A stretch of 64,000 nt of DNA from Streptomyces sp. XY006 (GCF_002237655.1 NZ_NOKT01000027.1:61678-125677), one strand, 5' to 3'. Counted from the first letter of the stretch, positions 1 to 14,662 are shown. Numbers and translations: made by a program. Notes: generated by a model from the sequence alone, not told the origin.

Positions 1-3263
<3,263 letters not shown>

Positions 3264-3267
<4 letters not shown>

Positions 3268-4772
3268 GCGGGTGCTCCCGGTGGAATGAAGGGCAGTCCT
3301 TGCGGCGCGCCGGACTCGATGAGCCGCCACAGCGCGTCGGTGTCCGCGTGCTGTTCGATCAGGTCGCCGAGCCGGTCGAGCTGCTCCTCGCGCAGCGCGG
3401 CGAACGAGGTGTCCGGCGCGGGCACGAAGCGGCGGCCCGCGGCGGCCGCCACCTCGCGCAGAAAGGCCCGCCGGAAGCCGTCCGACTCCAGCGAGCCGTG
3501 CCAGTGCGTGCCCCAGGTCTGGCCGACCCGGCAGCCGTCCAGGAAGGCTTCGCCGCCGGTGACGTCGGCGACCCCGTGGTGGATCTCGTAGCCCTCGACC
3601 CGCTCGCCGAGGGCCTCGCCCTCCGGCCGGGTGAGGGTCTTCTCGCGGGCGAACCGCACCCGCACGGGCAGGATCCCGAGCCCGTCGACGTGCCCCCGGC
3701 GGCTCTCCACGTCGTCCTCGATGTGCTCCCCGAGGATCTGGAAGCCGCCGCAGACGCCGAGCACGGGCCGCTGCTCGGCGGCCCTGCGGGCCAGGGCGTC
3801 GGCGAGCCCCCGCTCCCGCAGCCAGTCCAGCGCCCGGACCGTCCCGCGGGTGCCGGGCACGACGACCAGATCGGCGTCGGCCAGCTCCTCCGGCCGGTCC
3901 ACGAACCGCACCACGACGCCCGGTTCGGCGGCCAGGGCGTCCACGTCGGTGAAGTTGGACATCAGCGGCACGGCGCACACGGCGACGCGCAGCACGTCCT
4001 CGCCGAGCGGCGGCGCGACGACCGACTCCCGCACGGCGCCCCGCAGGGACACGCGCAGCCCGTCCTCCTCGTCGATCCCGAGCCCGTGCCGGAAGGGCAG
4101 CACGCCGTACGTCCTCCGCCCCGTCAGCCCGTGCAGCATGTCCAGGCCCGGCTCCAGCAGGGAGACGTCCCCGCGGAACTTGTTGACCAGGAACCCGGCG
4201 ACGCAACTCTGGTCCTCGCGCGACAGCAGCGCCACCGTCCCGAAGAACGAGGCGAACACCCCGCCCCGGTCGATGTCGCCGACGACGAGCACCGGAAGCC
4301 CGGCGTTGCGGGCGATGCCCATGTTGACGATGTCCGTCCGCCGCAGATTGATCTCGGCGGGAGAACCGGCCCCCTCACAGATCACCGCGTCATACGTGCC
4401 CCGCAACTGCTCCAGACAGTCCAGCACCGTTCCGAGCAGCTTCTGCTGCCGCCCGCCGTGATAGCCGCGCGCGCTCAGCTCACCCACCGGCTTGCCCAGC
4501 AGCACGACCTGACTGCTCTGCTCGCCCCCGGGCTTGAGCAGCACCGGGTTCATCAGCGCGGTCGGCTCGACGCGGCAGGCCTGTGCCTGCATGGCCTGCG
4601 CCCGCCCGATCTCGGCGCCCTCCCGCGTCACGAACGAGTTCAGGGACATGTTCTGCGCCTTGAAGGGCGCGACCTTGACGCCCTGGCGCACCAGCCACCG
4701 GCAGATCCCGGCCGTCACGACGCTCTTGCCCGCGTCGGAGGTGGTCCCGGCGACGAGAAGCCCACCGCTCAT
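3264..4772 (-). CDS. cobQ: Cobyric acid synthase CobQ
   Basis: Glutamine- and ATP-dependent amidase that amidates the b, d, e and g side chains of adenosylcobyrinate a,c-diamide. The 502-aa product has an N-terminal dethiobiotin-synthetase-like ATPase domain (GLLVAGTTSDAGKS at residues 4-17, then PFKAQNMSLNSFVT). Its C-terminal class I amidotransferase domain carries the nucleophile region VLGVCGGFQILG near residue 336 and THWHGSLE near 422. Length is normal for the family. ATG 4772 was chosen; a GTG at 4778 would give a GTGA overlap with the cobD stop and cannot be excluded. It sits between cobD and cobN with overlapping ends, indicating one transcript with coupled translation. Confidence 0.96.
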
Positions 4773-4774
4773 GC

Positions 4775-5710
4775 TCACTTCCCCCTCTTCAGCAACCGCG
4801 CGCCGGCGCACACCCCGAGCGCCAGCCAGGTGACGCGCCGCGAGAGCCGCACGGCCCGTTCGACATCGCGCCGGACGACGGCCCGCCCGCCGCTGTTCAG
4901 CACGGGCCGGTGCTCCACCCGCCCGCCGTACGACAGCGTCCCGCCCAGCCGCACCCCGAGCGCCCCCGCGAACGAGGCCTCCACGGGCCCGGCGTTGGGA
5001 CTGGGATGCTTCGCCGCGTCGGCCCGCCAGGCGCGCACGGCCCCGCGCGGATCCGGCCCGGCCGGCACCGCGAGCACGGCCGTCAGCCGCGCGCCGGGCC
5101 ACCCCGCGAGGTCGTCGAGACGCGCGGAGGCCCACCCGTAGCGCCGGTATCGGGCCGACTTGTGCCCGACCATGGCGTCCAGGGTGTTGACGGCCCGGAA
5201 GCCGAGCAGGCCCGGCACTCCGCCGACGGCCCCCCACACCAGCGCCCCGACCACCGCGTCGGAGGTGTTCTCGGCGACGGACTCGACCACGGCCCGGGCG
5301 ATCCCGTCGGCGTCGAGGGCCTGCGGATCGCGCCCGCACAGATGAGGCAGCCGTGCCCGGGCCGCCTCCACGTCCCCCGCCTCCAGGGCACGCCCGATGG
5401 CCCGGGCCTCCCGGGCGAGCGAAGTGCCCCCGACCACCGCCCAGGTGGCGGCGGCGGTGAGCGCGACGGAGGCGACGGGGGAGGAGCGCACGGCGCGCTC
5501 GGCGACGGCCCCGAGGGCGACGGCGCCTCCCGCGCACACTCCGGCGTGCAACGCGCCCCATCCGCGGTGGTCCCGCCACAGCACCCGTTCCACGGCAGCC
5601 GCGGCCCGCCCGAACGCGGCGACCGGATGCCCCCGGCGGGGGTCGCCGAGCAGCAGGTCACCGATCAGGCCGGCGGCGGCACCGTACGCGAAGACGCGAC
5701 CGGCACCCAT
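4775..5710 (-). CDS. cobD: Adenosylcobinamide-phosphate synthase CobD/CbiB
   Basis: Membrane enzyme that attaches the aminopropanol (phosphate) arm to adenosylcobyric acid. The 311-aa product has the family N-terminus GLIGDLLLGDPRRGHPVAAF, the motif ARAIGRALEAGDVEAARARL, the conserved VVESVAENTSDAVVGAL, and FRAVNTLDAMVGHKSARY. Hydrophobic segments alternate with these loops, as expected for CbiB. It is the first gene of cobD-cobQ-cobN and lies about 90 bases downstream of the cobalamin riboswitch, so transcription or translation of the whole operon should fall when adenosylcobalamin is plentiful. The upstream ribosome binding site is weak. Confidence 0.95.
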   Translation of the reverse strand: MGAGRVFAYGAAAGLIGDLLLGDPRRGHPVAAFGRAAAAVERVLWRDHRGWGALHAGVCAGGAVALGAVAERAVRSSPVASVALTAAATWAVVGGTSLAREARAIGRALEAGDVEAARARLPHLCGRDPQALDADGIARAVVESVAENTSDAVVGALVWGAVGGVPGLLGFRAVNTLDAMVGHKSARYRRYGWASARLDDLAGWPGARLTAVLAVPAGPDPRGAVRAWRADAAKHPSPNAGPVEASFAGALGVRLGGTLSYGGRVEHRPVLNSGGRAVVRRDVERAVRLSRRVTWLALGVCAGARLLKRGK

Positions 5711-5802
5711 GGGCTCAGCCGCCCAACAGGGCAGGCAGGGGTGGGGTGCTGAACCTCGATCGGCAGCCGCGCATGGCGATACGTGTCCTCACTCAGGGTG
5801 TC

Positions 5803-5951
5803 CGCGCCCTGGTTCGACGTGACCGGCGGTGAGAGTTCCTGGCTCCCGGGGGATGGCTACCCCGGTGACAGTGGCGGGACCGCGCCGGACTCACACCGGC
5901 TTCCTCTCCTGCCGCCGTACTGGCCCCGGAAGTCCACCACGGGCGCGAACC
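5803..5951 (-). promoter_or_regulatory. Cobalamin (adenosylcobalamin) riboswitch
   Basis: Read on the minus strand, the segment contains the hallmark core with GGAAGCCGGTGTGAGTCCGG followed directly by the B12-box GTCCCGCCACTGTCAC (around 5868-5914), and then a GAGCCAGGAACTCTCAC segment matching the AGYCAGGAnAC element. A possible closing helix pairs GCGCCC-type bases near 5941-5951 with GGGCGCG near 5803-5809. It precedes cobD, the expected target. The expression platform between 5802 and 5710 shows no obvious terminator hairpin, so translational control is an inference. The rest of the 5711-6085 gap holds only this element and the terminator at 6026-6061. Confidence 0.93.
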
Positions 5952-6025
5952 GCCGTCAACTTGCCCTTGACCTGCGCGGGGAGAGTGTGGAGAACCCCAC
6001 ACCGGCCCCCACGCGCACACGACGA

Positions 6026-6061
6026 CCGGGCGGCACGGGACCGAGGTCCCGTGCCGCCCGG
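6026..6061 (-). terminator. Terminator of the pit operon
   Basis: Perfect 17-bp inverted repeat (6026-6042 with 6045-6061), forming a very GC-rich hairpin just past the stop of the 73-aa membrane protein gene. It insulates the phosphate-transport genes from the cobalamin riboswitch. No long T-run follows, as is usual in Streptomyces. Confidence 0.75.
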
Positions 6062-6085
6062 CGGACACGCGGTGCGTTCGGGCCG

Positions 6086-6307
6086 TCAGGCCACGATCAG
6101 GTAGATGCCGTACCCCACGGCCGCCGCGCACGCCGCGAAGCAGGCGTACGCGCCCGTCACCGCGAGGCCGGCGGACCCGCCCTGCGCCACCGCACGCTCG
6201 CGGCGCGACAGGCCGGTGATGCCGAGGGTGAACAGGCCGACGAGGGCCACGGTGACCACGAGGCTGACGCCGAAGACGGAGCCGAGGGCCGCCCAGTCGA
6301 TCTTCAT
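6086..6307 (-). CDS. Small two-helix membrane protein next to pit
   Basis: A 73-aa protein with two hydrophobic segments: SVFGVSLVVTVALVGLFTLGI around residues 9-29 and AGLAVTGAYACFAACAAAVG around 46-65. A short basic loop (GLSRRERAVAQGG) separates them. ATG 6307 has a good AAGGAAG ribosome binding site. It lies 33 bases downstream of the phosphate transporter on the same strand and ends at a strong terminator, so the two are very likely cotranscribed. No catalytic motif is visible; an accessory role in Pit assembly or function is inferred only from position. Confidence 0.85.
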   Translation of the reverse strand: MKIDWAALGSVFGVSLVVTVALVGLFTLGITGLSRRERAVAQGGSAGLAVTGAYACFAACAAAVGYGIYLIVA

Positions 6308-6340
6308 CTCTGCTTCTTCCTTGTTAACCGGTGGGCGGGG

Positions 6341-7582
<1,242 letters not shown>

Positions 7583-7629
7583 TTACCCAGGCAATCGTTC
7601 GAGGTCATTGGCTGGACGAACGTAGGTAA

Positions 7630-7651
7630 CCCGAGTGAACGGAAGATGAAC
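7630..7651 (-). promoter_or_regulatory. PHO box (PhoP binding site) upstream of pit
   Basis: On the minus strand two adjacent 11-nt direct repeat units read GTTCATCTTCC (7651-7641) and GTTCACTCGGG (7640-7630). A weaker third unit, TTACCTACGTT, follows. This matches the Streptomyces PhoP operator design of tandem 11-nt units beginning GTTCA. Its position upstream of a phosphate transporter supports function. The remainder of 7583-7726 shows no other clear element. Confidence 0.75.
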
Positions 7652-7726
7652 TGGGAGGGGCGCATGGGTGTCCACAACGGGGGTTCGGCGTTCCGCCTGC
7701 TGTCAGGCTCCCCACACCCCCTCCGC

Positions 7727-8479
7727 CTAGGCTCCCCGCGCGAACCTCTTCAGCCGATCGAGTGACCCGCGGAACACGTTCTGGTCACCCGGCAGAGGGC
7801 CTCCGCCGTTGTCGTGCTGCCAGAAGGTCCAGGTCGACCAGCCGGCCGGCAGGGCGCCCGGGTGCGCCGCGTCGTAGCGGGCGATCCACAGGGGATGGTC
7901 GGCGGCGAAGGCGCGGCTGCCCCCGGTGCACGTGTTCCACCAGTGGGTCGTGGTGTAGATCACCGGGCGGCGGCCGGTCAGCCGCGCCACCTCGTCGCTG
8001 AAGGACATGATCCAGCCGGCCATCCGCGCCTTGCTCAGGCCGTAGCACCCGCGCTTCCTGTCGTTCGGGTTGTATTCGATGTCGAGCGCGGGCGGCAGCG
8101 TCCGGCCGTCCGCGCTCCAGCCCCCGCCGCTGCGTACGAAGTGCGCCGCCTGCGCCCGCCCCGAGGACCGGTCCGGCAGCGCGAAGTGGTAGGCCCCGCG
8201 CAGCAGTCCGGCGGCGCGCGCTCCGTCGTACTGGCCGCGGAAGTAGGGGTTGCGATAGCTGGTCGACTCGGTCGCCTTGACGTGGACGAACGCGGCGCCC
8301 TTCGCCCGCGCGCCCGGCCAGTCGACGGTCCTCTGATGGGACGAGACGTCGTGCCCCCGCGTGCGGCTCGCCGCCGCGGCGGGCGCATCGGCGAGCGTGG
8401 TCACGCCGAGGGCGAGTGCTGCGGCGTACACCGCGAGCAAGCGTCCGCGGCGACGGGTCGGTGCGTGGTCACGGGCCAT
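7727..8479 (-). CDS. Secreted GH25 lysozyme (muramidase)
   Basis: A 250-aa 1,4-beta-N-acetylmuramidase predicted to cleave peptidoglycan outside the membrane. Residues 1-37 form a signal peptide (RRR, a hydrophobic Ala/Leu stretch, then ADAPAAAASR). The GH25 fold begins at GHDVSSHQRTVDW, with the catalytic-face Asp in DVSSHQ. PPALDIEYNPND near residues 127-138 carries the DxE pair expected at the active site. GLSKARMAGWIMSF and PVIYTTTHWW follow. No cell-wall binding domain is appended. The closest known type is the Streptomyces cellosyl/mutanolysin-like lysozymes. Confidence 0.93.
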   Translation of the reverse strand: MARDHAPTRRRGRLLAVYAAALALGVTTLADAPAAAASRTRGHDVSSHQRTVDWPGARAKGAAFVHVKATESTSYRNPYFRGQYDGARAAGLLRGAYHFALPDRSSGRAQAAHFVRSGGGWSADGRTLPPALDIEYNPNDRKRGCYGLSKARMAGWIMSFSDEVARLTGRRPVIYTTTHWWNTCTGGSRAFAADHPLWIARYDAAHPGALPAGWSTWTFWQHDNGGGPLPGDQNVFRGSLDRLKRFARGA

Positions 8480-8644
8480 GTGGTTCCCCCCGGAATGGCG
8501 GCGTGCGCGACAAATCCCCCAGAGAGTACTCGAAGATCATCGAATGTCCGGAGCGCTCCGGACGTGCGGCTCCCGGCGGCCGGTTCCGGCCCCGGCCGCC
8601 CCCGCACCCCGCCGCGCCGGGCCTCCGCCTGGCAGGATCGCGGC

Positions 8645-9376
8645 ATGGCTGAGCGGCGAGACGACGAGCGGGACACGCGGGACGTCCGGGGCGGCGGACC
8701 GGACACGGGGGAGGGGCCGCGCAGGAGCGCCCGCCCCGAGGAGGCCCGCGCCTGGGAGGAACTCGTCGCGACGGCCCGCCGCACGGTCGCGGACGGACTC
8801 GTCGTCGGCACGTCCGGCAACGTCTCGGTACGCGTCGGGGACACCGTCCTGGTCACCCCGTCCGGCGTGCCCTACGACCGCCTCACGCCCGCAGAGGTGA
8901 CGGGCGTCGACCTCGACGGCCGGCAGGTCCTCGGCACGCTCGTCCCCACCAGCGAGCTGCCCATGCACCTCGCCGTCCACCGCACGACCGACGCCCGGGC
9001 CGTGGTGCACACCCACGCCGTGCACGCGACGGCCGTGTCCACGCTCGTGACCGAGCTGCCGCTGATCCACTACATGGCCGCGGCGCTCGGCGGCCCCGTG
9101 CGGGTCGCCCCCTACGCCACCTACGGCACCGACGAGCTGGCCGGGAACATGCTGCGCGCCCTCGCCGGCCGCTCCGGCTGCCTCCTGCAGAACCACGGCA
9201 CCGTCACCCACGGCGCCACCCTCGACCAGGCCTACGACCGCACGGCGCAGCTGGAGTGGATGTGCCGCCTGTGGCTCACCGCCACGTCGGTGCCGGGGCT
9301 CACCCCGAGCCTGCTGTCCGGGCGGCAGCTGGCGGAGGTGGAGGAGCGGCTGCGCGGCTACGGCCAGCGGCGCTGA
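8645..9376 (+). CDS. Class II aldolase/adducin family protein (fuculose-phosphate aldolase type)
   Basis: A 243-aa zinc-dependent aldolase-fold protein. Visible motifs are VGTSGNVSVR (phosphate-binding loop), TSELPMHLAVHRTTDARAVV (catalytic Glu and substrate region), the zinc ligands in VHTHAVHATAVS, and the third-ligand region LLQNHGTVTHG. The N-terminal 35 residues are charged and variable. ATG 8645 was chosen because it leaves the fold intact and sits just after the divergent promoter region shared with the lysozyme gene. The substrate could be fuculose-1-phosphate, ribulose phosphate or a related sugar; nothing nearby decides this. Confidence 0.9.
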   Translation: MAERRDDERDTRDVRGGGPDTGEGPRRSARPEEARAWEELVATARRTVADGLVVGTSGNVSVRVGDTVLVTPSGVPYDRLTPAEVTGVDLDGRQVLGTLVPTSELPMHLAVHRTTDARAVVHTHAVHATAVSTLVTELPLIHYMAAALGGPVRVAPYATYGTDELAGNMLRALAGRSGCLLQNHGTVTHGATLDQAYDRTAQLEWMCRLWLTATSVPGLTPSLLSGRQLAEVEERLRGYGQRR

Positions 9377-9447
9377 CCCGGCGCCCGGCGTCACCCCGCC
9401 GCCGTCTCCCACTGGTCGCCCGCGGACGCCGCCGGGACACTGGAGCC

Positions 9448-10575
9448 GTGCGCACTGTCAGAGCGACGGCCGCTGCCGTCACCGCCGTGCTAGGGGCCGG
9501 GGCCGCCGCGGTGGCCGCCGGCCGGCTCGCCAGCGACGCCGCGCTCAAGGCGCCCGCCGGCCGGCCGCTGCCGACCGAGCCCCGGCTCACGGTGCACGGC
9601 ACCGCCGCCGGGCAGATCACCCTCACCCGGGACCTGGCCGCCCTGCGGCCCGGCCGCTACGGCCTGTCCGGCGACGGCTCCCACGCCATCGTCGGACCCG
9701 TCCTGGCCGGTGCCCCGCACACCGCCGACACCGTCGTGCGCCGCCTGGAGAGCGTCACGCACGGCACCCTGAGGCCCGGCGACAAGGCCTGGCTCACCCC
9801 GAACGTGTACGTCGGAGACCCGGGCTCCGCCCTCGGCATCGACCACGCCGACGTCGACGTGCCCGGCGAACTGGGCGCCCTGCCCGCATGGTTCGTGCCC
9901 GGCGCCCGGGACACCTGGGTGATCGCCGTGCACGGCCTGGGCGCCACCCGCGAACTCGCCCTGAACGTCATGGAGTTCTGGCACCGCAGCCGCTTCCCGG
10001 TGCTGGCCCTCGCCTACCGCGGCGACCTCGGCGCACCCCGCCCGGCCGACGGCCTGAACCACCTCGGCGAGACCGAGTGGCGCGACCTCGACGCCGCCAT
10101 CCGCTACGCCGCGCGCTACGGAGCCCGGCAGGTCGTCCTGCACGGCTGGTCCACCGGCGCCACCATGGCCCTGCGCGCCGCCGAGTGCTCGGGTCTGCGC
10201 GAGCGCGTCTCCGGGCTCGTCCTGGACTCCCCGGTGCTCAGCTGGGAGACCACCCTGCGCGCCCTTGCCGCGGCCCGGCGCACCCCGGGCGCGCTGCTGC
10301 CCCTGGCCGTGCGCGCCGCGCAGGGCCGCACCGGCATGCCCGGCGGCCGGGCGACGGCCCCCGTGCCGCACGACGGCCTGCGCGTGCCGGCCCTGATCTT
10401 CCACGGCCCGGGTGACACGGTCGCCCCCTGGCGGCTCTCCCGCCGGCTCGCCGACGCCCGCCCCGACATGGTCTCCCTGCGCACCGTCGCCCACGCCCCC
10501 CACGGAGCCATGTGGAACGCCGACCCCCAGGCCTACGAGGAGACCCTCCGCCGCTTCCTGACCCCTCTCATGTGA
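9448..10575 (+). CDS. Alpha/beta hydrolase with N-terminal signal/anchor
   Basis: A 375-aa serine hydrolase. Residues 5-40 are a hydrophobic Ala/Val-rich signal or anchor, so the catalytic domain is probably extracytoplasmic. The nucleophile elbow is LHGWSTGAT with Ser about 235, the acid is in FHGPGDTVAPW (Asp about 323), and the His lies in VAHAPHGAMW (about 352). The oxyanion region is VIAVHGLGATRELAL. It starts at GTG 9448, 71 bases after the aldolase gene. The substrate is unknown; a cutinase/dienelactone-hydrolase-like esterase activity is a reasonable guess. Confidence 0.88.
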   Translation: MRTVRATAAAVTAVLGAGAAAVAAGRLASDAALKAPAGRPLPTEPRLTVHGTAAGQITLTRDLAALRPGRYGLSGDGSHAIVGPVLAGAPHTADTVVRRLESVTHGTLRPGDKAWLTPNVYVGDPGSALGIDHADVDVPGELGALPAWFVPGARDTWVIAVHGLGATRELALNVMEFWHRSRFPVLALAYRGDLGAPRPADGLNHLGETEWRDLDAAIRYAARYGARQVVLHGWSTGATMALRAAECSGLRERVSGLVLDSPVLSWETTLRALAAARRTPGALLPLAVRAAQGRTGMPGGRATAPVPHDGLRVPALIFHGPGDTVAPWRLSRRLADARPDMVSLRTVAHAPHGAMWNADPQAYEETLRRFLTPLM

Positions 10576-10821
10576 CCCGCCTCCACCCGCGACGCCCCAG
10601 GGCCCGGCCGCACACACCCCCCGTTCACGCCCCCTTCGCCCCCCTGCAACCACCTCCGGGCCTGTCTCCCACCGACCGGTCGCGACGATTCCGTTTAGCG
10701 CCGTACCACTGGCCTGTTCCCGGCCCTCGCGCCCTTCCCGGGAGCGGTGCCTTGGCCATCCCCGTCGCCCGCCGTGACATTCCGTTTGGGTTTTCGGACC
10801 GTCAACCGGAAGACTGCCCCC

Positions 10822-12222
10822 GTGACGTCCCGTATCCCGCGCGACTCCAGGCTTCGACTCGTCCGCCCGCGACCCCTGGCCGCCGCCCCCGCAGCGATGA
10901 ACCAGCGGCGCTCGCGCCGACCCGCCCCGCGCCCCCCGGAGGGCACCCCGGCACCGGCGGAGCTGGCCAGAATGGCACGCTCAGGTCTGGCCGGCGCGGC
11001 CCGCGTCGCCCGCTGGGCCGACGCCGCGCTCGGCCCCGGAGGGGACAGCGCCACCGCCGACGGCAAGGCCACCCTCTCCCAGGCGACCGCCGAACGGGCG
11101 GCCCGCGACCTCGGCCTGACCCCGGCTCAGGTCAGAGCCGACTGGGACACCGCCCGGCTCGCCGGCCTGGTCGAGGTGCACGGCGACAGCGCCCGCCCCG
11201 GCTGGCGGCTGCGCGCCTGGAACCGCGACGACAGCGCCGTCCTGCGCGGCTGGGTCGCCCTCTTCGACGCCTGGTCGCTCGCCCACCCGGAGCCCGAGGA
11301 GCACGAGCCCGCCGCCGTCGCCGAGGTCGTCTCGGCCATGCCGCAGGTGCTCTCCTTCCTCCAGCTGTCCGCCGGACCCGTCCCCGTCGAACAGCTCCTC
11401 GACCTCCTGGAGCAGCGCGTCACCGAACTGCGCACCGCGCGCTGCGAGATCCCCTACGGGCCCCAGCCCGAGCCGGCGGCCGAGCCGGAGCCCACCGACG
11501 CCCCGCTCGCGCCCCTCCTCGACTGGGCCCTGCGCGCCCTCGCCTCCGTCGGCGCCCTCACCTACGGCGACGGCCAGGCCACGCTCACCCCGCTCGGCAG
11601 CTGGGCGGTCTGGGTCAAGCTGGAGCAGATCTGCGTCGCCGCGCAGAGCCCCGCCGGGAACATCGAGCAGGGCGCCGAGGACATGCTCCGCGGCTGCGCC
11701 CAGCTGCGCCCGAACGCGGCCCGCGCCGAGTACCGCGCCTGGCTCGCCGCCCGCCCGGTCGGCAGCGCCGTCACCGAACTGCTCGGCGCCGCGCGCGGCG
11801 AGGACGCCCTGCTGCGCGGCCTCGCCTTCGAGGCGCTGCGCGTCGTCGGCGCCCCCGCCGAGCCGGACGTGCGCGCCGTGCTGGACGAGCCCACACTCCG
11901 GCCGTACGCACTGCTGTGGCTGGCCGAGCACGACGGCGCCGACCCGGAGGACGCCCACGAGGTCCTCACCCGGGAGGAGGCGACCTGGCTGTGGGTGGAC
12001 ACCGCCGCCGCCGTCGCCGACCACGGAGAGGCCCCGCTGCTCGTCCGCCACCTGGAGTCCGCCGTGCAGCCGACCGTCCCGATGCTGCTGGACGAGGTGC
12101 GGGCCGTCGGGCATCCGCGCACCGTGCAGGTCCTGGTCGCGCTCGCCGCCGCCCACCCCGACCCGGCCCTCGCCAAGGCCGTGCGCCGCGCCGCCTTCCA
12201 GGTCCACACCGGCGGCAGCTGA
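10822..12222 (+). CDS. Conserved actinobacterial protein of unknown function
   Basis: A soluble 466-aa protein, Ala- and Leu-rich, with no transmembrane segment. After a basic, disordered-looking leader (NQRRSRRPAPRPPEG), helical segments predominate, including LSQATAERAARDLGLTPAQV, which resembles a winged-helix or HTH-like fold. The C-terminal third (RGLAFEALRVVG, LLVRHLESAVQPTVPMLLDE, HPRTVQVLVALAAAHPDPAL) looks like alpha-solenoid repeats. GTG 10822 was chosen because a GGAAG site precedes it by 9 bases; ATG 10897 is the alternative. It sits just upstream of the ABC-F gene on the same strand. I do not recognise the function. Confidence 0.75.
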   Translation: MTSRIPRDSRLRLVRPRPLAAAPAAMNQRRSRRPAPRPPEGTPAPAELARMARSGLAGAARVARWADAALGPGGDSATADGKATLSQATAERAARDLGLTPAQVRADWDTARLAGLVEVHGDSARPGWRLRAWNRDDSAVLRGWVALFDAWSLAHPEPEEHEPAAVAEVVSAMPQVLSFLQLSAGPVPVEQLLDLLEQRVTELRTARCEIPYGPQPEPAAEPEPTDAPLAPLLDWALRALASVGALTYGDGQATLTPLGSWAVWVKLEQICVAAQSPAGNIEQGAEDMLRGCAQLRPNAARAEYRAWLAARPVGSAVTELLGAARGEDALLRGLAFEALRVVGAPAEPDVRAVLDEPTLRPYALLWLAEHDGADPEDAHEVLTREEATWLWVDTAAAVADHGEAPLLVRHLESAVQPTVPMLLDEVRAVGHPRTVQVLVALAAAHPDPALAKAVRRAAFQVHTGGS

Positions 12223-12349
12223 CCGCCCGTCCCTGGGGTCCGGGAGCCGCAGGTCCGGCCCGCTCCCGGCCCGCCGGCGGCGTCAGGGCCCCGCCCCGGC
12301 GAGACGAACCGAACACGCGCACGCAGAAAAAGTGGTTGCACGCCCCCGT

Positions 12350-12386
12350 TAGACTGTCCCCCATGGCCATTCTCCTCGCGCATTAG
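12350..12386 (+). promoter_or_regulatory. Candidate leaderless micro-ORF (MAILLAH) and its -10 box before the ABC-F gene
   Basis: A TAGACT -10-like hexamer at 12350-12355 is followed 8 bases later by an ATG (12363) opening seven codons, M-A-I-L-L-A-H, and a TAG stop at 12384-12386. Transcription would start at or next to the ATG, so the peptide would be translated from a leaderless mRNA. The ABC-F start lies 58 bases after the TAG. This is the layout of a ribosome-sensing leader peptide, as known for several antibiotic-responsive ABC-F genes. The -35 region is not convincing (TTGCAC at 12336 is too close). Function is inferred from layout only. Confidence 0.4.
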
Positions 12387-12444
12387 ACGGCGGGAACGTC
12401 CTCAGCCGCCCATCCCGCCCCCGTATCCGCCCTGGAGTCTGTCC

Positions 12445-14043
<1,599 letters not shown>

Positions 14044-14068
14044 GCCCCGCCGGGCGTCGCTGCCGCGT

Positions 14069-14136
14069 GATCGAAAGCGTGATCAACGGCGTATGGATCA
14101 TTCGGCCCATCGGTGATCCATCATCTGTGTGAGATC
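14069..14136 (+). promoter_or_regulatory. Cluster of five GATC sites upstream of gbn
   Basis: GATC occurs at 14069, 14081, 14096, 14115 and 14133, five times in 68 bases, with further copies at 14184 and 14363. Two of them sit in an 8-bp inverted repeat, ATGGATCA (14093-14100) and TGATCCAT (14114-14121). In DNA of this base composition GATC is expected about once per 400 bases. The next gene encodes a homologue of Gbn, reported to bind GATC-containing sites, so an autoregulatory or nucleation site is plausible. The 362-bp gap 14044-14405 holds this cluster, the terminator at 14171 and presumably the gbn promoter. Confidence 0.5.
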
Positions 14137-14170
14137 TCCTCGTACCGAGGTGTGTCCTACATCGATTTCG

Positions 14171-14203
14171 CGGCCGAGCCCCCGATCCTTCGGGGCTCGG
14201 CCG
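14171..14203 (+). terminator. Terminator after the ABC-F gene
   Basis: Perfect 12-bp stem, CGGCCGAGCCCC (14171-14182) with GGGGCTCGGCCG (14192-14203), and a 9-base loop. It lies 128 bases past the ABC-F stop and is followed by a T/C-rich stretch. It separates ABC-F transcription from gbn. Confidence 0.75.
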
Positions 14204-14405
14204 TCACGTCTCTCTGACCTGGCCTTTCCCGGAACGGTGCATTCGGTCACGAGGACGGCCCGCTTCGGAATCATCAATTCCGCTTGTGGGGATGTGCTCC
14301 CGTCGTCACAACCTTGTCTCACGGACCTTGCCGAATGGGTGGCCATCAGGGCCCGGAGGGGTGATCATGAGGAGACCAGAGCGCACTTCCCATGAGGAGG
14401 CACGG

Positions 14406-14624
14406 GTGGCCGAGACTCTGAAGAAGGGCAGCCGGGTGACCGGCGCCGCGCGCGACAAGCTCGCGGCAGACCTGAAGAAGAAGTACGACGCCGGTGCGAG
14501 CATCCGGGCGTTGGCCGAGGAGACCGGCCGCTCGTATGGCTTTGTGCACCGCATGCTCAGTGAGTCGGGCGTCACGCTGCGAGGGCGTGGCGGGGCGACC
14601 CGGGGCAAGAAGGCCACGGCCTGA
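14406..14624 (+). CDS. gbn: Small nucleoid-associated DNA-binding protein Gbn
   Basis: A 72-aa basic protein beginning AETLKKGSRVTGAARDKLA. A helix-turn-helix-like segment follows (GASIRALAEETGRSYGFVHR, residues about 28-47, then MLSESGV), and the C-terminus RGRGGATRGKKATA is Arg/Gly/Lys-rich. It matches my memory of S. coelicolor SCO1839 (Gbn), a nucleoid-associated protein reported to bind GATC-containing DNA and to influence development. GTG 14406 is fixed by a strong GAGGAGG site 8 bases upstream. It is monocistronic: a terminator precedes it and another follows directly. Confidence 0.88.
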   Translation: MAETLKKGSRVTGAARDKLAADLKKKYDAGASIRALAEETGRSYGFVHRMLSESGVTLRGRGGATRGKKATA

Positions 14625-14626
14625 CC

Positions 14627-14662
14627 CCGGGTGGCCCCTCGGCTTCGATGGTGGCCACCCGG
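14627..14662 (+). terminator. Terminator after gbn
   Basis: Inverted repeat CCGGGTGGCC (14627-14636) and GGCCACCCGG (14653-14662) with a 16-base loop, starting three bases after the gbn stop. A second partly overlapping GC-rich repeat follows to about 14685. Confidence 0.65.
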
